A DNA stretch of 5,438 nt from Chloroflexota bacterium. Lineage in GTDB: Bacteria; Chloroflexota; Anaerolineae; Anaerolineales; UBA4823. The position numbers and the translations under genes are program-made. This document shows positions 1 through 5,438 of this stretch, piece after piece. The stretch is taken from contig JAJZSS010000151.1 in assembly GCA_021849525.1 (NCBI GenBank), forward strand, positions 1 to 5,438, read 5' to 3'. Each line of letters opens with the position of its first letter. The stretch's first letter is position 1. Under the pieces are notes generated by a model that saw only the letters and a program-made list of their open reading frames with translations, did no database searches and was not told the origin of the DNA.

Positions 1-166
1 CACATGAAAGCGCGAAGGTCTGAGGATATCCGTTGACTTCTCTGCCAGCAATCTCAGCCACGAATGCGGAAGAAGGCGGATTCCCTCTCGCTGCGCTGGC
101 AGGCAAAACAGATGAAAAAATCCAGGTGAAAATAAGGGTGATCGCAAAAACCCGCCTGATCGACAT
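1..166 (-). CDS. Secreted C39-like cysteine peptidase family protein, N-terminal part only
   Basis: The reading frame starts at ATG 166 on the minus strand and runs off the left edge after 55 residues, so only the export signal and the beginning of the mature protein are visible. An in-frame TAA lies four codons upstream, which fixes the start. The N-terminus is a textbook signal peptide: Arg4-Arg5, a hydrophobic stretch over residues 6-21, and a likely signal peptidase I site after 'LPASA' (residue 25). The mature part contains GREVNGYPQTFALSC, with the Cys being the last complete codon. In peptidase_C39_2-type proteins of Chloroflexota and Firmicutes, a similar 'LSCES' holds the catalytic Cys. 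That match is inferred from a very short stretch, so the family call is tentative, while secretion is well supported. No Shine-Dalgarno sequence is seen; a -10-like TAAAAT sits 6 bases before the ATG. Confidence 0.6.
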   Translation of the reverse strand, partial: MSIRRVFAITLIFTWIFSSVLPASAARGNPPSSAFVAEIAGREVNGYPQTFALSC

Positions 167-172
167 GGCAAG

Positions 173-201
173 ATTTTAGTCAATAAATGCGAAACCCACA
201 A
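173..201 (-). promoter_or_regulatory. Predicted promoter of the secreted-protein gene, leaderless layout
   Basis: On the minus strand TTGTGG (201-196) and TAAAAT (178-173) are separated by 17 bases, as in a sigma70-type promoter. The -10 ends six bases before the ATG at 166, so transcription would begin at or next to the start codon and leave no room for a ribosome binding site. The -10 is a good match and the -35 is partial. Confidence 0.45.
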
Positions 202-253
202 GCTTTGAATATGAAATAATCAGCCACAGGCGTCAATTCAGTTGTCCAACAGG

Positions 254-259
254 TATAAT
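254..259 (+). promoter_or_regulatory. Perfect -10 box (TATAAT) of rsmG, leaderless layout
   Basis: A consensus TATAAT ends seven bases before the rsmG ATG (267). The expected transcription start therefore coincides with the start codon. There is no convincing -35 at the proper distance: the 17-bp position, 231-236, reads CGTCAA. The only purine-rich element, AGG at 251-253, is too far from the ATG to act as a Shine-Dalgarno sequence. Confidence 0.55.
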
Positions 260-266
260 CAATTCC

Positions 267-977
267 ATGCGAGAATTAACCCAAAACGCATTTAACCTGT
301 TTGGAGTACGCCTCAACGTCACGCAGCAGCGTATGTTTCAAACCTATGAAGATGAATTAATCGCCTGGAATTTACAGGTTAATCTCACCGCAATCAATAC
401 CGCCGAGCAAATCCGGACCAAGCATTTTTTGGATTCTATTTCCACGGTATGCGTGCTGCGAGGAACACCCCTGACCAGCCTGATCGATATTGGCACCGGA
501 GCTGGGTTTCCAGGGATCCCATTGAAAATCCTTTTCCCGGAGATGCGCCTGACGCTGGTTGAATCGGTTGGCAAAAAAGCCGTTTTTTGCCAGCATATCG
601 TAGAATGCCTGGGATTAAGCGGGGTGGAAGTCCTCACTGAACGAGCCGAGAGCCTGGGTCAGAATCCGGATTATCGCGAGCATTACGATTGGGCTGTTGC
701 TCGCGCAGTCGCAATTTTACCTGTCCTGACTGAATATTTATTACCCCTGGTGCGGGTGGGTGGGGCGATGCTGGCGATGAAAGGGGAACAAGCGCCGGCT
801 GAGGTCCACCGTGCCGAGCATGCCATTAATGTGCTCGGAGGCCATGTGCGAAAGCTGACCCCAATTACACTCCCCGGGGTAGCTGAGGAACGTTATCTGG
901 TCGTGGTTGACAAAGTTGCGGCGACATCCATCGTCTACCCCAGGCGGGTAGGCGTTCCGTCGAAGAAACCCCTTTAA
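267..977 (+). CDS. rsmG: 16S rRNA (guanine(527)-N7)-methyltransferase RsmG (GidB)
   Basis: This cytoplasmic enzyme uses S-adenosylmethionine to methylate N7 of G527 in 16S rRNA; loss of the homologue gives low-level streptomycin resistance in other bacteria. The protein has 236 residues, the usual family length. Family signatures are clear: WNLQVNLTAI (34-43), KHFLDS (52-57), the SAM-binding glycine loop IDIGTGAGFPGIPL (73-86), the acidic E99 ending the next strand (LTLVES), ARAVA (145-149), MKG (171-173), and a basic C-terminal tail ending in YPRRVGVPSKKPL. The Rossmann-like fold is therefore complete, with no frameshift. ATG 267 is chosen because it begins a normal-length N-terminal helix and lies seven bases after a perfect TATAAT. 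The gene stands alone on its strand, without the mnmG or parAB neighbours it often has, and converges on the MOSC gene with a 4-base overlap. Confidence 0.96.
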   Translation: MRELTQNAFNLFGVRLNVTQQRMFQTYEDELIAWNLQVNLTAINTAEQIRTKHFLDSISTVCVLRGTPLTSLIDIGTGAGFPGIPLKILFPEMRLTLVESVGKKAVFCQHIVECLGLSGVEVLTERAESLGQNPDYREHYDWAVARAVAILPVLTEYLLPLVRVGGAMLAMKGEQAPAEVHRAEHAINVLGGHVRKLTPITLPGVAEERYLVVVDKVAATSIVYPRRVGVPSKKPL

Positions 978-1456
978 TCCAGAACCTGGATAATCTCATC
1001 TCCCGGTCGCAATGAGCCACCGACCAGCACGCGTCCATAAACCCGCGACCATCCCGGTCGCTGGCTCTGAGAAATCCTGCCATAATCCCCGTCTTTGAAA
1101 AATGGGATCAAATTATTACATGGGCTGGTATACCGTGATATCTCGATCACTACCTGTTCACCCAGCCTGTAGCGCTGGCCTGGCTGGACACGGTCCCAAT
1201 CTAAACCGCTAAGGGTGAGGTTTTCGCCAAACGCCCCTGAAAATGTGGGGTGACCCTCCACCTGGAGCGCAATCAACCGCTCTAATGAATAAAGACACAC
1301 GGCCCGTTCAGGACCGCCATGGACCCTTAAATCAGCTTGCTCATCGCCCAGGATACCCCGGGGAGTTACATCTCCAGCCGGGATTGCCAGTTTAGGAACA
1401 CCGCCCTTCGAAACATTGATTTGAAAAATCCGGCCTCTCTGGAGATCAGGATTCAC
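974..1456 (-). CDS. MOSC-domain protein
   Basis: The protein has 160 residues and is essentially one MOSC (molybdenum cofactor sulfurase C-terminal) domain, as in small stand-alone YiiM-like proteins. Visible signatures are VSKGGVPKLAIP (15-26), GDEQADLRVHGGPERAV (37-53), FGENLTLSGLD (76-86), a beta strand leading to SPCNN with the conserved Cys113 (111-115), and GWSRVYGRVLVGGSLRPGDEI (135-155). The family is thought to bind or transfer sulfur or the molybdenum cofactor through this Cys; the E. coli relatives YiiM and YcbX are linked to reduction of N-hydroxylated bases. The precise substrate here is unknown. Translation starts at GTG 1456, inside the last codons of recF, with an 11-base overlap in another frame. 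A near-perfect Shine-Dalgarno sequence six bases upstream supports this start. The gene appears to be last in its operon. Confidence 0.9.
   Translation of the reverse strand: MNPDLQRGRIFQINVSKGGVPKLAIPAGDVTPRGILGDEQADLRVHGGPERAVCLYSLERLIALQVEGHPTFSGAFGENLTLSGLDWDRVQPGQRYRLGEQVVIEISRYTSPCNNLIPFFKDGDYGRISQSQRPGWSRVYGRVLVGGSLRPGDEIIQVLD
977..991. other. Small inverted repeat at the convergent gene ends, possible weak bidirectional terminator
   Basis: ATCCAG (977-982), loop AAC, CTGGAT (986-991) form a perfect 6-bp hairpin that lies within the last codons of the MOSC gene and touches the shared TTAA stop at 974-977. Neither strand has a real T-tract after the stem, so a Rho-independent terminator call is weak. 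No better terminator was seen between these two converging genes. Confidence 0.25.
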
Positions 1457-2660
1457 GCTTCACCTCCTGCAAACGACCCATGTGCACATTCCAAAGTTGA
1501 GCCTTGTTTACAAACTCTGCCCGAAATAAATCCAGGTCAGTCGTCGTTAAGAAAGACTGTTCGCTCTCAGCCAGCCGGGCCAGCAAATCATCCCGCCGCT
1601 GGTCGTCCAGCTCGGCCAGGACTTCGTCCAACAGCAATACCGGCCACTCATGGGTCTTCTCTTTCATCCAGGTTACTTCTGCCAGCTTGAGAGACAGCAT
1701 CGAAGTACGTACCTGTCCTCGCGACCCATATACGCCCAGGTCGATTGCATTGGATAAAAATCGGAAATCATCGCGATGAGGTCCCACTGTCGATAGACCC
1801 CGGGTGATATCTTCTGACCGATTGCGTAATAAGTGCTCTTGAAAACCCTGCCGGATTTTCTCGAGTGAGAGCGTTGAACGGTCTGCCGGAGCATCCAGTG
1901 GTAAACGATACTGATTCGGCCGGGCGGGCAAGGGATCAAAAGAAGGCTGGTACACCAGCCTCAGTACTTCCTGATTACGGGTCAATTCCTGGTGGATGGC
2001 TGCCCCCAAATGCTCAAGTTCCTGTAGAGCATGTATCCGGGCCAGGATGATCACTCCACCTTTTGCTGCCAGCTGCTCATCCCAAAAGCTCATCTGATTC
2101 AGGTCTCCACTCCGCTCGGCCAGCTGTTTGAGCAAAGCATTCCGCTGAGACAATATGCGATTGTAATCCAGCAAGGCCTGGGCGTACTGGGGGTAGATCT
2201 GTGCAATAGCCAGGTTCAGGTAGCGTCGGCGTTCTTCAGGGCTTCCTTCGACCACGCGCAGCATCTGGGGGAGAAAGAGGACTGCGTTGAAAACACCAAC
2301 CACCTCACTGATTTTTTGCTTTACGCCATCCAGGAGGACTTCCTTACGCAGCCGCGGTCCATTAAACCCATTGGGCTCCTGAATAATCCGGACTTCGATC
2401 CGCCGCCGGGCAACCCCCCGCTGAAAATCTGCCACAATGCGACTCACCGCAAGGGACTCGCGTCCAGCAATAAAATTGATCAGCTCGCGATCTGATCCGG
2501 CATGAAAGGAAACAAACGTGGCCAGATAGTAGATCGCCTCCAGCAAGCTGGTTTTGCCCTGCGCATTACTTCCTACCAGCAGTGAAGGACCGCGCGGGAC
2601 ATCGATATCCAGGCGGGTGAAATTACGAAAATTGGTCAGCGATAAGTGAGTCAGGTACAT
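1446..2660 (-). CDS. recF: DNA replication and repair protein RecF
   Basis: RecF is a cytoplasmic SMC/ABC-type ATPase that, with RecO and RecR, helps load RecA at single-strand gaps and stalled forks. Using ATG 2660 the protein has 404 residues, slightly longer than typical RecF, and it is intact. Motifs (from this Met): an N-terminal YLTHLSLTNFRNF strand, Walker A GSNAQGKTS (30-38), the RecF-typical GSPEERRRYLN (139-149), TVGPHRDDF (291-299), the ABC signature YGSRGQVRTSMLSLKLAE (311-328), Walker B WPVLLLDEVLAELD (339-352) and the downstream TTTD (372-375). A TTG two codons upstream (2666) could also start it, but MYLTHLSLTNFRNF is the usual beginning. No Shine-Dalgarno sequence is visible before either start; a perfect hairpin lies just upstream instead. 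It follows def on the same strand and overlaps the MOSC gene. The common dnaN and gyrB neighbours are absent. Confidence 0.96.
   Translation of the reverse strand: MYLTHLSLTNFRNFTRLDIDVPRGPSLLVGSNAQGKTSLLEAIYYLATFVSFHAGSDRELINFIAGRESLAVSRIVADFQRGVARRRIEVRIIQEPNGFNGPRLRKEVLLDGVKQKISEVVGVFNAVLFLPQMLRVVEGSPEERRRYLNLAIAQIYPQYAQALLDYNRILSQRNALLKQLAERSGDLNQMSFWDEQLAAKGGVIILARIHALQELEHLGAAIHQELTRNQEVLRLVYQPSFDPLPARPNQYRLPLDAPADRSTLSLEKIRQGFQEHLLRNRSEDITRGLSTVGPHRDDFRFLSNAIDLGVYGSRGQVRTSMLSLKLAEVTWMKEKTHEWPVLLLDEVLAELDDQRRDDLLARLAESEQSFLTTTDLDLFRAEFVNKAQLWNVHMGRLQEVKRES
1463..1468 (-). promoter_or_regulatory. Strong Shine-Dalgarno sequence of the MOSC gene, inside recF
   Basis: On the minus strand AGGAGG (part of AGGAGGTGA) lies six bases before the GTG at 1456 and inside the last recF codons encoding QEVK. 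It decides the GTG start and suggests that ribosomes finishing recF feed directly into the MOSC gene. Confidence 0.75.
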
Positions 2661-2670
2661 GGTCAAAGAA

Positions 2671-2696
2671 ATGCCACGGATTTAGCACCGTGGCAT
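2671..2696 (-). terminator. Perfect 9-bp hairpin between def and recF; possible terminator or attenuator
   Basis: ATGCCACGG (2671-2679) and CCGTGGCAT (2688-2696) are exact inverted repeats around an 8-base loop. Read on the minus strand the stem can be lengthened by two G-U pairs and is followed by the U-rich TTCTTTG, which resembles an intrinsic terminator for the upstream def transcript. On the plus strand it is followed by CCACGC, so it would not terminate there. The stem ends only ten bases before the recF ATG, which also fits a leader hairpin controlling recF, an RNA processing site, or a protein operator. Confidence 0.5.
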
Positions 2697-2734
2697 CCAC
2701 GCTTTCATTGTTTCAAATACTACTCATTGTCCAT

Positions 2735-3247
2735 TCAATCCAGTGGGACGGGAGTATTGGGTTCGTCTTCAATCTTCCACACCCTCTCAGCCCGGTCGGT
2801 AAAAAGTACTCCCTCCAGATGGTCAATCTCATGCTGGAATATCCGCGCCAGCCAACCCTCCGCTTTGATGCGCACCGGCTGACCATGCCTGTTCAGCCCC
2901 CGGATAGTAACGCCAGTAAACCGATCAACATCGCCAGCGTAGCCTGGGATCGACAAACAGCCCTCTGCGCCGGTCACGGTGTCTTGGGAATTGCGCGAGA
3001 TCTCTGGATTGACGACCACAAATAATTTTGGAGGTACCGACTCGTCTTCTTCGTCTCCAAACTCGACAACAACAGCCCGGATAGGGATACCCACCTGGGG
3101 GGCTGCCAGGCCGACCCCAGGTGCTTCACGCATGGTGTCGACCATATCATCCAGCAGGTTTTGCAGCTCAGGTCCAAATTCAGTTACTTTACGCGCCTTG
3201 CGGCGTAAGACAGGGTCAGGTATTGTCACAATAGAACGTAATGCCAT
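2735..3247 (-). CDS. def: Peptide deformylase
   Basis: This metallohydrolase removes the formyl group from the initiator methionine of new proteins at the ribosome exit. The protein has 170 residues, a normal length. All three catalytic motifs are present: GVGLAAPQ (44-51), EGCLS (95-99) with metal ligand Cys97, and QHEIDH (138-143) with metal ligands His139 and His143 and catalytic Glu140. A short acidic insertion, GDEEDES (64-70), lies between motifs I and II. ATG 3247 is supported by GAGG (3256-3253) five bases upstream and by the conserved start with IVTIPDPVLR. It sits 48 bases after the CNB-domain gene on the same strand, with no terminator between, so the two are probably cotranscribed. 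The usual partner fmt is not in the window; recF follows instead, after a hairpin. Confidence 0.97.
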   Translation of the reverse strand: MALRSIVTIPDPVLRRKARKVTEFGPELQNLLDDMVDTMREAPGVGLAAPQVGIPIRAVVVEFGDEEDESVPPKLFVVVNPEISRNSQDTVTGAEGCLSIPGYAGDVDRFTGVTIRGLNRHGQPVRIKAEGWLARIFQHEIDHLEGVLFTDRAERVWKIEDEPNTPVPLD

Positions 3248-3295
3248 TTCAACCTCGAAAATTATCAGTAAAAACCAGCGTCGTTAATTTTACCC

Positions 3296-5020
3296 TTAAA
3301 GTTGCTCAGACTGGTCGAGATTTTCAAAGATATCTGGATCCGAAGTCTGGTCATAATAGGTGACTAACCAGTTGATCATTCGCTGGCGTTCTTGCGCAGC
3401 TTCGGCTGCCTTTTTCTTCCGGAACAAAATCTCCCGATAATCTGAGATATCCTGGTGAACCTGATCGGGATTATAAACACCCCGAAAGATAAATTTTGCC
3501 TGACCTATATTGATCGTCACGTAACCATAATTCAACAGGTTCTGGATGATATTCTCGCGCTCATGTTCAATACTCAAGATCGATTCCAGGGGAGCACTTT
3601 TCTTCATTTCCTCCCCAAGCGGTTTACGTTCGATATCCAAAATCTGAGTTGGAGTTAAGCGATAAATATCATTTTCCCAATCCCAGAAATGGTACCCCAG
3701 CCACATCAGCACGATCCAATAAGCAAATCCGCCAATCAAATAGGGCCAGAAGCCGGTGATCACGGCTTCCTCGCGCGAGATCTCGAGCCATATCAAGCCG
3801 AGCGTACTGCCCAGCATGAGAGTCAACACGAGCACTGGCGCCCAGGCTTTTTGAAGTAATAAGAGCCAATGTTTTCGATAGGTGATTACACCATTTTCTT
3901 CATAGCGCACTTTGAGAAAGGTCTTCAGGAAATCACCTAAATTACCTTCTTTTTCTGGTAGCTGCTGGCGTTGAACCGGTTTATTGGGGCGGATCAATGT
4001 CTCAACCAGCGGATTCTCAAAGGGATTCGCTGCTTTACGCCGGATGGCCTCCTCCAGCTCACGCTCGCGAGTACGCTTTTCTTCTTCCTCCGAAATTACC
4101 AGCACCCGCTTTTGATAACCGCGGACAAAACTGTCGAAAGCATATGGGTTGTTCATCCTCTTCATATGGATGCCGCCCGTAAAGGTCCGTACGACTACAT
4201 CTCCATACCCGAAAGTGCGTCCCAGAAAACTTGAAAAAACATTAACTGCCAGGATCGTATCCAGGGGTGCTTCGCGGCGGCTATCATATAGACCGATCAG
4301 CTTTTCCACCCATACCACCCGCTGATTGGTGACAATATAAAAGTCATTGCTCCAGTCAATCCAGTTCCACAAAAACCATATGAGACCAAAAATCAAGGTC
4401 AAAAAACCAACAACGATCAACAGGAGGTTGATATTTGGCGAACCCCCCATAAAGGTAGCATAGGCTAATATTCCAAGTGAAGCCGTAACAACCCCTGCTG
4501 GTAAAATCAGCGAAGTGTACAAAAAGAACTTACTCTTTCGGCTGATGAAATAAATGACTTCGTCCATACTCAGCCATTTAAAATTTTGCCTGAGTGCCAG
4601 CGAACGACTTTCTGCTGTATGCAGTAATCGTTCATACAGCATGGGGTAATCCTGCATGAGAGTCACAAACTGATCCGGGAGGAGGCGTAATAGAATGGAG
4701 CTTTCCCTGGTCATCGTTGTGTAATTACGCGGCCGATCAAACAATAATCCTTGTTCGCCAAAAAAATCGCCGGTATCCAGTACACCCACCAGTTTTTCCT
4801 GTCCGTCGACCGTGTGCATGATCCGGATATGTCCATCGAAGATAAAATAAAATGCATTGGGGGGTGAACCCTGGTTGAAAACAACCGTATTACGGGGAAG
4901 ATGGACAACTTGAAAGCGAGTCGCAATATCCGCGATTTGCTCATCCTCCAGGCCCAGGAACAATGGCTCACGGCTAAATAAGGCAATAATTTGCAGGATT
5001 TGTTCGTCCATTGTTGTCAT
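3296..5020 (-). CDS. Cyclic nucleotide-binding domain membrane protein with two repeated TM-pair/PH-like modules
   Basis: No named function is known to me. Domain order (574 residues): an N-terminal cyclic nucleotide-binding domain (about 8-140), a TM pair (about 166-190 and 198-220), a soluble PH-like domain (about 221-305), a highly charged probable helix (310-330), a second TM pair (about 389-412 and 423-446), a second PH-like domain (about 447-530) and a charged tail. The CNB domain keeps FGEQGLLFDRPRNYTT (87-102), where Glu89 and Arg98 occupy the positions that contact ribose and phosphate in PKA and have the same spacing, so nucleotide binding is plausible. The two modules look like an internal duplication: W223..ND..APLDTIL..GYGD matches W448..ND..APLESIL..NYGY with almost identical spacing. 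Both soluble ends should be cytoplasmic. It probably acts as a membrane-anchored sensor or scaffold, but this is inference. Start: ATG 5020 lacks a Shine-Dalgarno sequence; ATG 5011 (Met4) is a real alternative, being seven bases after a TAAAAT. Confidence 0.85.
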   Translation of the reverse strand: MTTMDEQILQIIALFSREPLFLGLEDEQIADIATRFQVVHLPRNTVVFNQGSPPNAFYFIFDGHIRIMHTVDGQEKLVGVLDTGDFFGEQGLLFDRPRNYTTMTRESSILLRLLPDQFVTLMQDYPMLYERLLHTAESRSLALRQNFKWLSMDEVIYFISRKSKFFLYTSLILPAGVVTASLGILAYATFMGGSPNINLLLIVVGFLTLIFGLIWFLWNWIDWSNDFYIVTNQRVVWVEKLIGLYDSRREAPLDTILAVNVFSSFLGRTFGYGDVVVRTFTGGIHMKRMNNPYAFDSFVRGYQKRVLVISEEEEKRTRERELEEAIRRKAANPFENPLVETLIRPNKPVQRQQLPEKEGNLGDFLKTFLKVRYEENGVITYRKHWLLLLQKAWAPVLVLTLMLGSTLGLIWLEISREEAVITGFWPYLIGGFAYWIVLMWLGYHFWDWENDIYRLTPTQILDIERKPLGEEMKKSAPLESILSIEHERENIIQNLLNYGYVTINIGQAKFIFRGVYNPDQVHQDISDYREILFRKKKAAEAAQERQRMINWLVTYYDQTSDPDIFENLDQSEQL

Positions 5021-5024
5021 TTTA
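5019..5024 (-). promoter_or_regulatory. Candidate -10 box (TAAAAT) of the CNB-domain gene
   Basis: TAAAAT on the minus strand overlaps the ATG at 5020 and ends exactly seven bases before the second ATG at 5011. This is the same spacing as in rsmG. If it is functional, the true protein starts at 5011, three residues shorter, from a leaderless transcript. No good -35 is visible at 17 or 18 bp. Confidence 0.35.
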
Positions 5025-5176
5025 ACACGACAATCCGCCGGGTGGCATCTGAGGCTTGTGTGGCTTCACTACCTTGCCATCCGAGATGTTCGTGCACAAA
5101 CTATGCCAGTCATCGCGTAACCAAATAGCTACTAAATCTCTACCCATAAAACACAGCCAATGATGACTTCGAATAA

Positions 5177-5185
5177 TGATAAAAT
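5177..5185 (+). promoter_or_regulatory. Extended -10 promoter of the phosphohexomutase gene
   Basis: TGATAAAAT fits an extended -10 (TG, one base, then TAAAAT at 5180-5185). Transcription would begin near 5192, giving a leader of about 23 bases that carries the GAGGA Shine-Dalgarno sequence at 5204-5208, six bases before the ATG at 5215. No clear -35 is present, as extended -10 promoters allow. Confidence 0.45.
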
Positions 5186-5214
5186 CGTCTCACCTTTTAA
5201 CCCGAGGATAACAA

Positions 5215-5438
5215 ATGCCTATTCATTTTGGAACCGATGGCTGGAGAGCCGTCATCTCAGATACATTTACTTTTCATAATTTACGCCTGGTCACTCAGGC
5301 TATCGCGGATGCAGTCCGGTCTGAAGCGTGGAATAATGGGATGCAATTTAACCATCCAATTGACCCCAATAAAATGGTAGTTGGTTTTGACACACGTTTT
5401 CTCTCAGATCGCTACGCCTCCGAAGTAGCCAGAGTTCT
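5215..5438 (+). CDS. Phosphoglucomutase/phosphomannomutase family protein (alpha-D-phosphohexomutase), N-terminal part
   Basis: Only the first 74 complete codons are inside the window and the gene continues past the right edge. The family interconverts hexose 1- and 6-phosphates in the cytoplasm for glycogen, cell-envelope and nucleotide-sugar synthesis. The opening IHFGTDGWRAVI (3-14) is the conserved FGTDGWR start of domain 1, and MVVGFDTRFLSDRYA (54-68) matches the G-[YF]-D-x-R-x-x-S strand and helix that follow. The catalytic phosphoserine (TASHNP-type loop) and the sugar-specificity loops are downstream, so glucose versus mannose versus glucosamine cannot be decided here. ATG 5215 is secure: an in-frame TAA lies directly upstream (5209-5211) and GAGGA is six bases away. 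It is divergent from the CNB-domain gene across 194 bases that hold only the promoter elements described. Confidence 0.9.
   Translation, partial: MPIHFGTDGWRAVISDTFTFHNLRLVTQAIADAVRSEAWNNGMQFNHPIDPNKMVVGFDTRFLSDRYASEVARV

Noticed and set aside
242..247. TTGTCC as the rsmG -35 box
   Set aside because: It is only 6 bases from the TATAAT, far short of the 16-18 needed.
167..266. Replication origin with DnaA boxes near rsmG/recF
   Set aside because: No TTATCCACA-like cluster is seen here or in the other intergenic gaps, and dnaA and dnaN are absent from the window.
1337..1690. Open frame on the plus strand across the MOSC/recF junction
   Set aside because: It is antisense to two well-supported genes, has no family motif and is rich in Pro/Ala/Arg in the manner of a shadow frame.
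2031..2495. 154-codon open frame on the plus strand within recF
   Set aside because: It is fully antisense to conserved RecF sequence, lacks recognisable motifs and has no ribosome binding site.
2661..2666. TTG at 2666 as the recF start
   Set aside because: It adds only Met-Thr before the typical MYLTHLSLTNFRNF beginning and has no Shine-Dalgarno support; ATG 2660 is preferred.
2690..3287. Overlapping plus-strand open frames opposite def
   Set aside because: They mirror the coding constraint of peptide deformylase, whose three catalytic motifs are intact on the minus strand.
3248..3295. A separate def promoter (GATAAT) between the CNB gene and def
   Set aside because: Transcription would start inside or just at the GAGG Shine-Dalgarno sequence, making it useless, and no proper -35 is present; cotranscription is more likely.
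5021..5214. Small gene or RNA in the 194-base divergent gap
   Set aside because: No open frame with a ribosome binding site, no tRNA-like fold and no long inverted repeat was found; only promoter elements can be supported.

Overview
The window reads as ordinary chromosomal DNA of a free-living bacterium. It holds seven genes, two of them cut by the window edges, tightly packed and with no sign of mobile DNA. Protein style suggests a Chloroflexota relative (Anaerolineae-like): a secreted C39-like protein with a 'GYPQTFALSC' start, a cyclic-nucleotide-domain protein carrying two membrane/PH-like modules, and a phosphohexomutase starting 'MPIHFGTDGWRAVI'. This placement is by recognition only and is moderate in confidence.

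Layout, left to right. At 1-166 (minus) is the N-terminal end of a secreted protein with a clear signal peptide. It is divergent from rsmG (267-977, plus), the 16S rRNA G527 N7-methyltransferase. rsmG runs head-on into a minus-strand series transcribed in this order: a CNB-domain membrane protein (5020 to 3296), peptide deformylase def (3247 to 2735), recF (2660 to 1446) and a MOSC-domain protein (1456 to 974). recF and the MOSC gene overlap and look translationally coupled. rsmG and the MOSC gene share a palindromic TTAA for their two stop codons. Divergent from the CNB gene, a phosphoglucomutase/phosphomannomutase-family gene begins at 5215 (plus) and runs off the right edge.

Functionally these are housekeeping genes: ribosome maturation (rsmG), N-terminal maturation of new proteins (def), recombinational repair of stalled forks (recF) and sugar-phosphate metabolism (phosphohexomutase). 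With them are two less defined genes, MOSC and CNB-PH. No rRNA, tRNA, CRISPR, IS element or DnaA-box cluster was seen. The intergenic gaps are all under 200 bases.

The points most worth a second look are: a recurring -10 hexamer placed 6-7 bases before the start codon in three genes (leaderless mRNA architecture); the internal duplication in the CNB membrane protein; a perfect 9-bp hairpin immediately before recF; and the coupling of a MOSC protein to recF. I see no convincing multi-gene novel defence or mobile system here.
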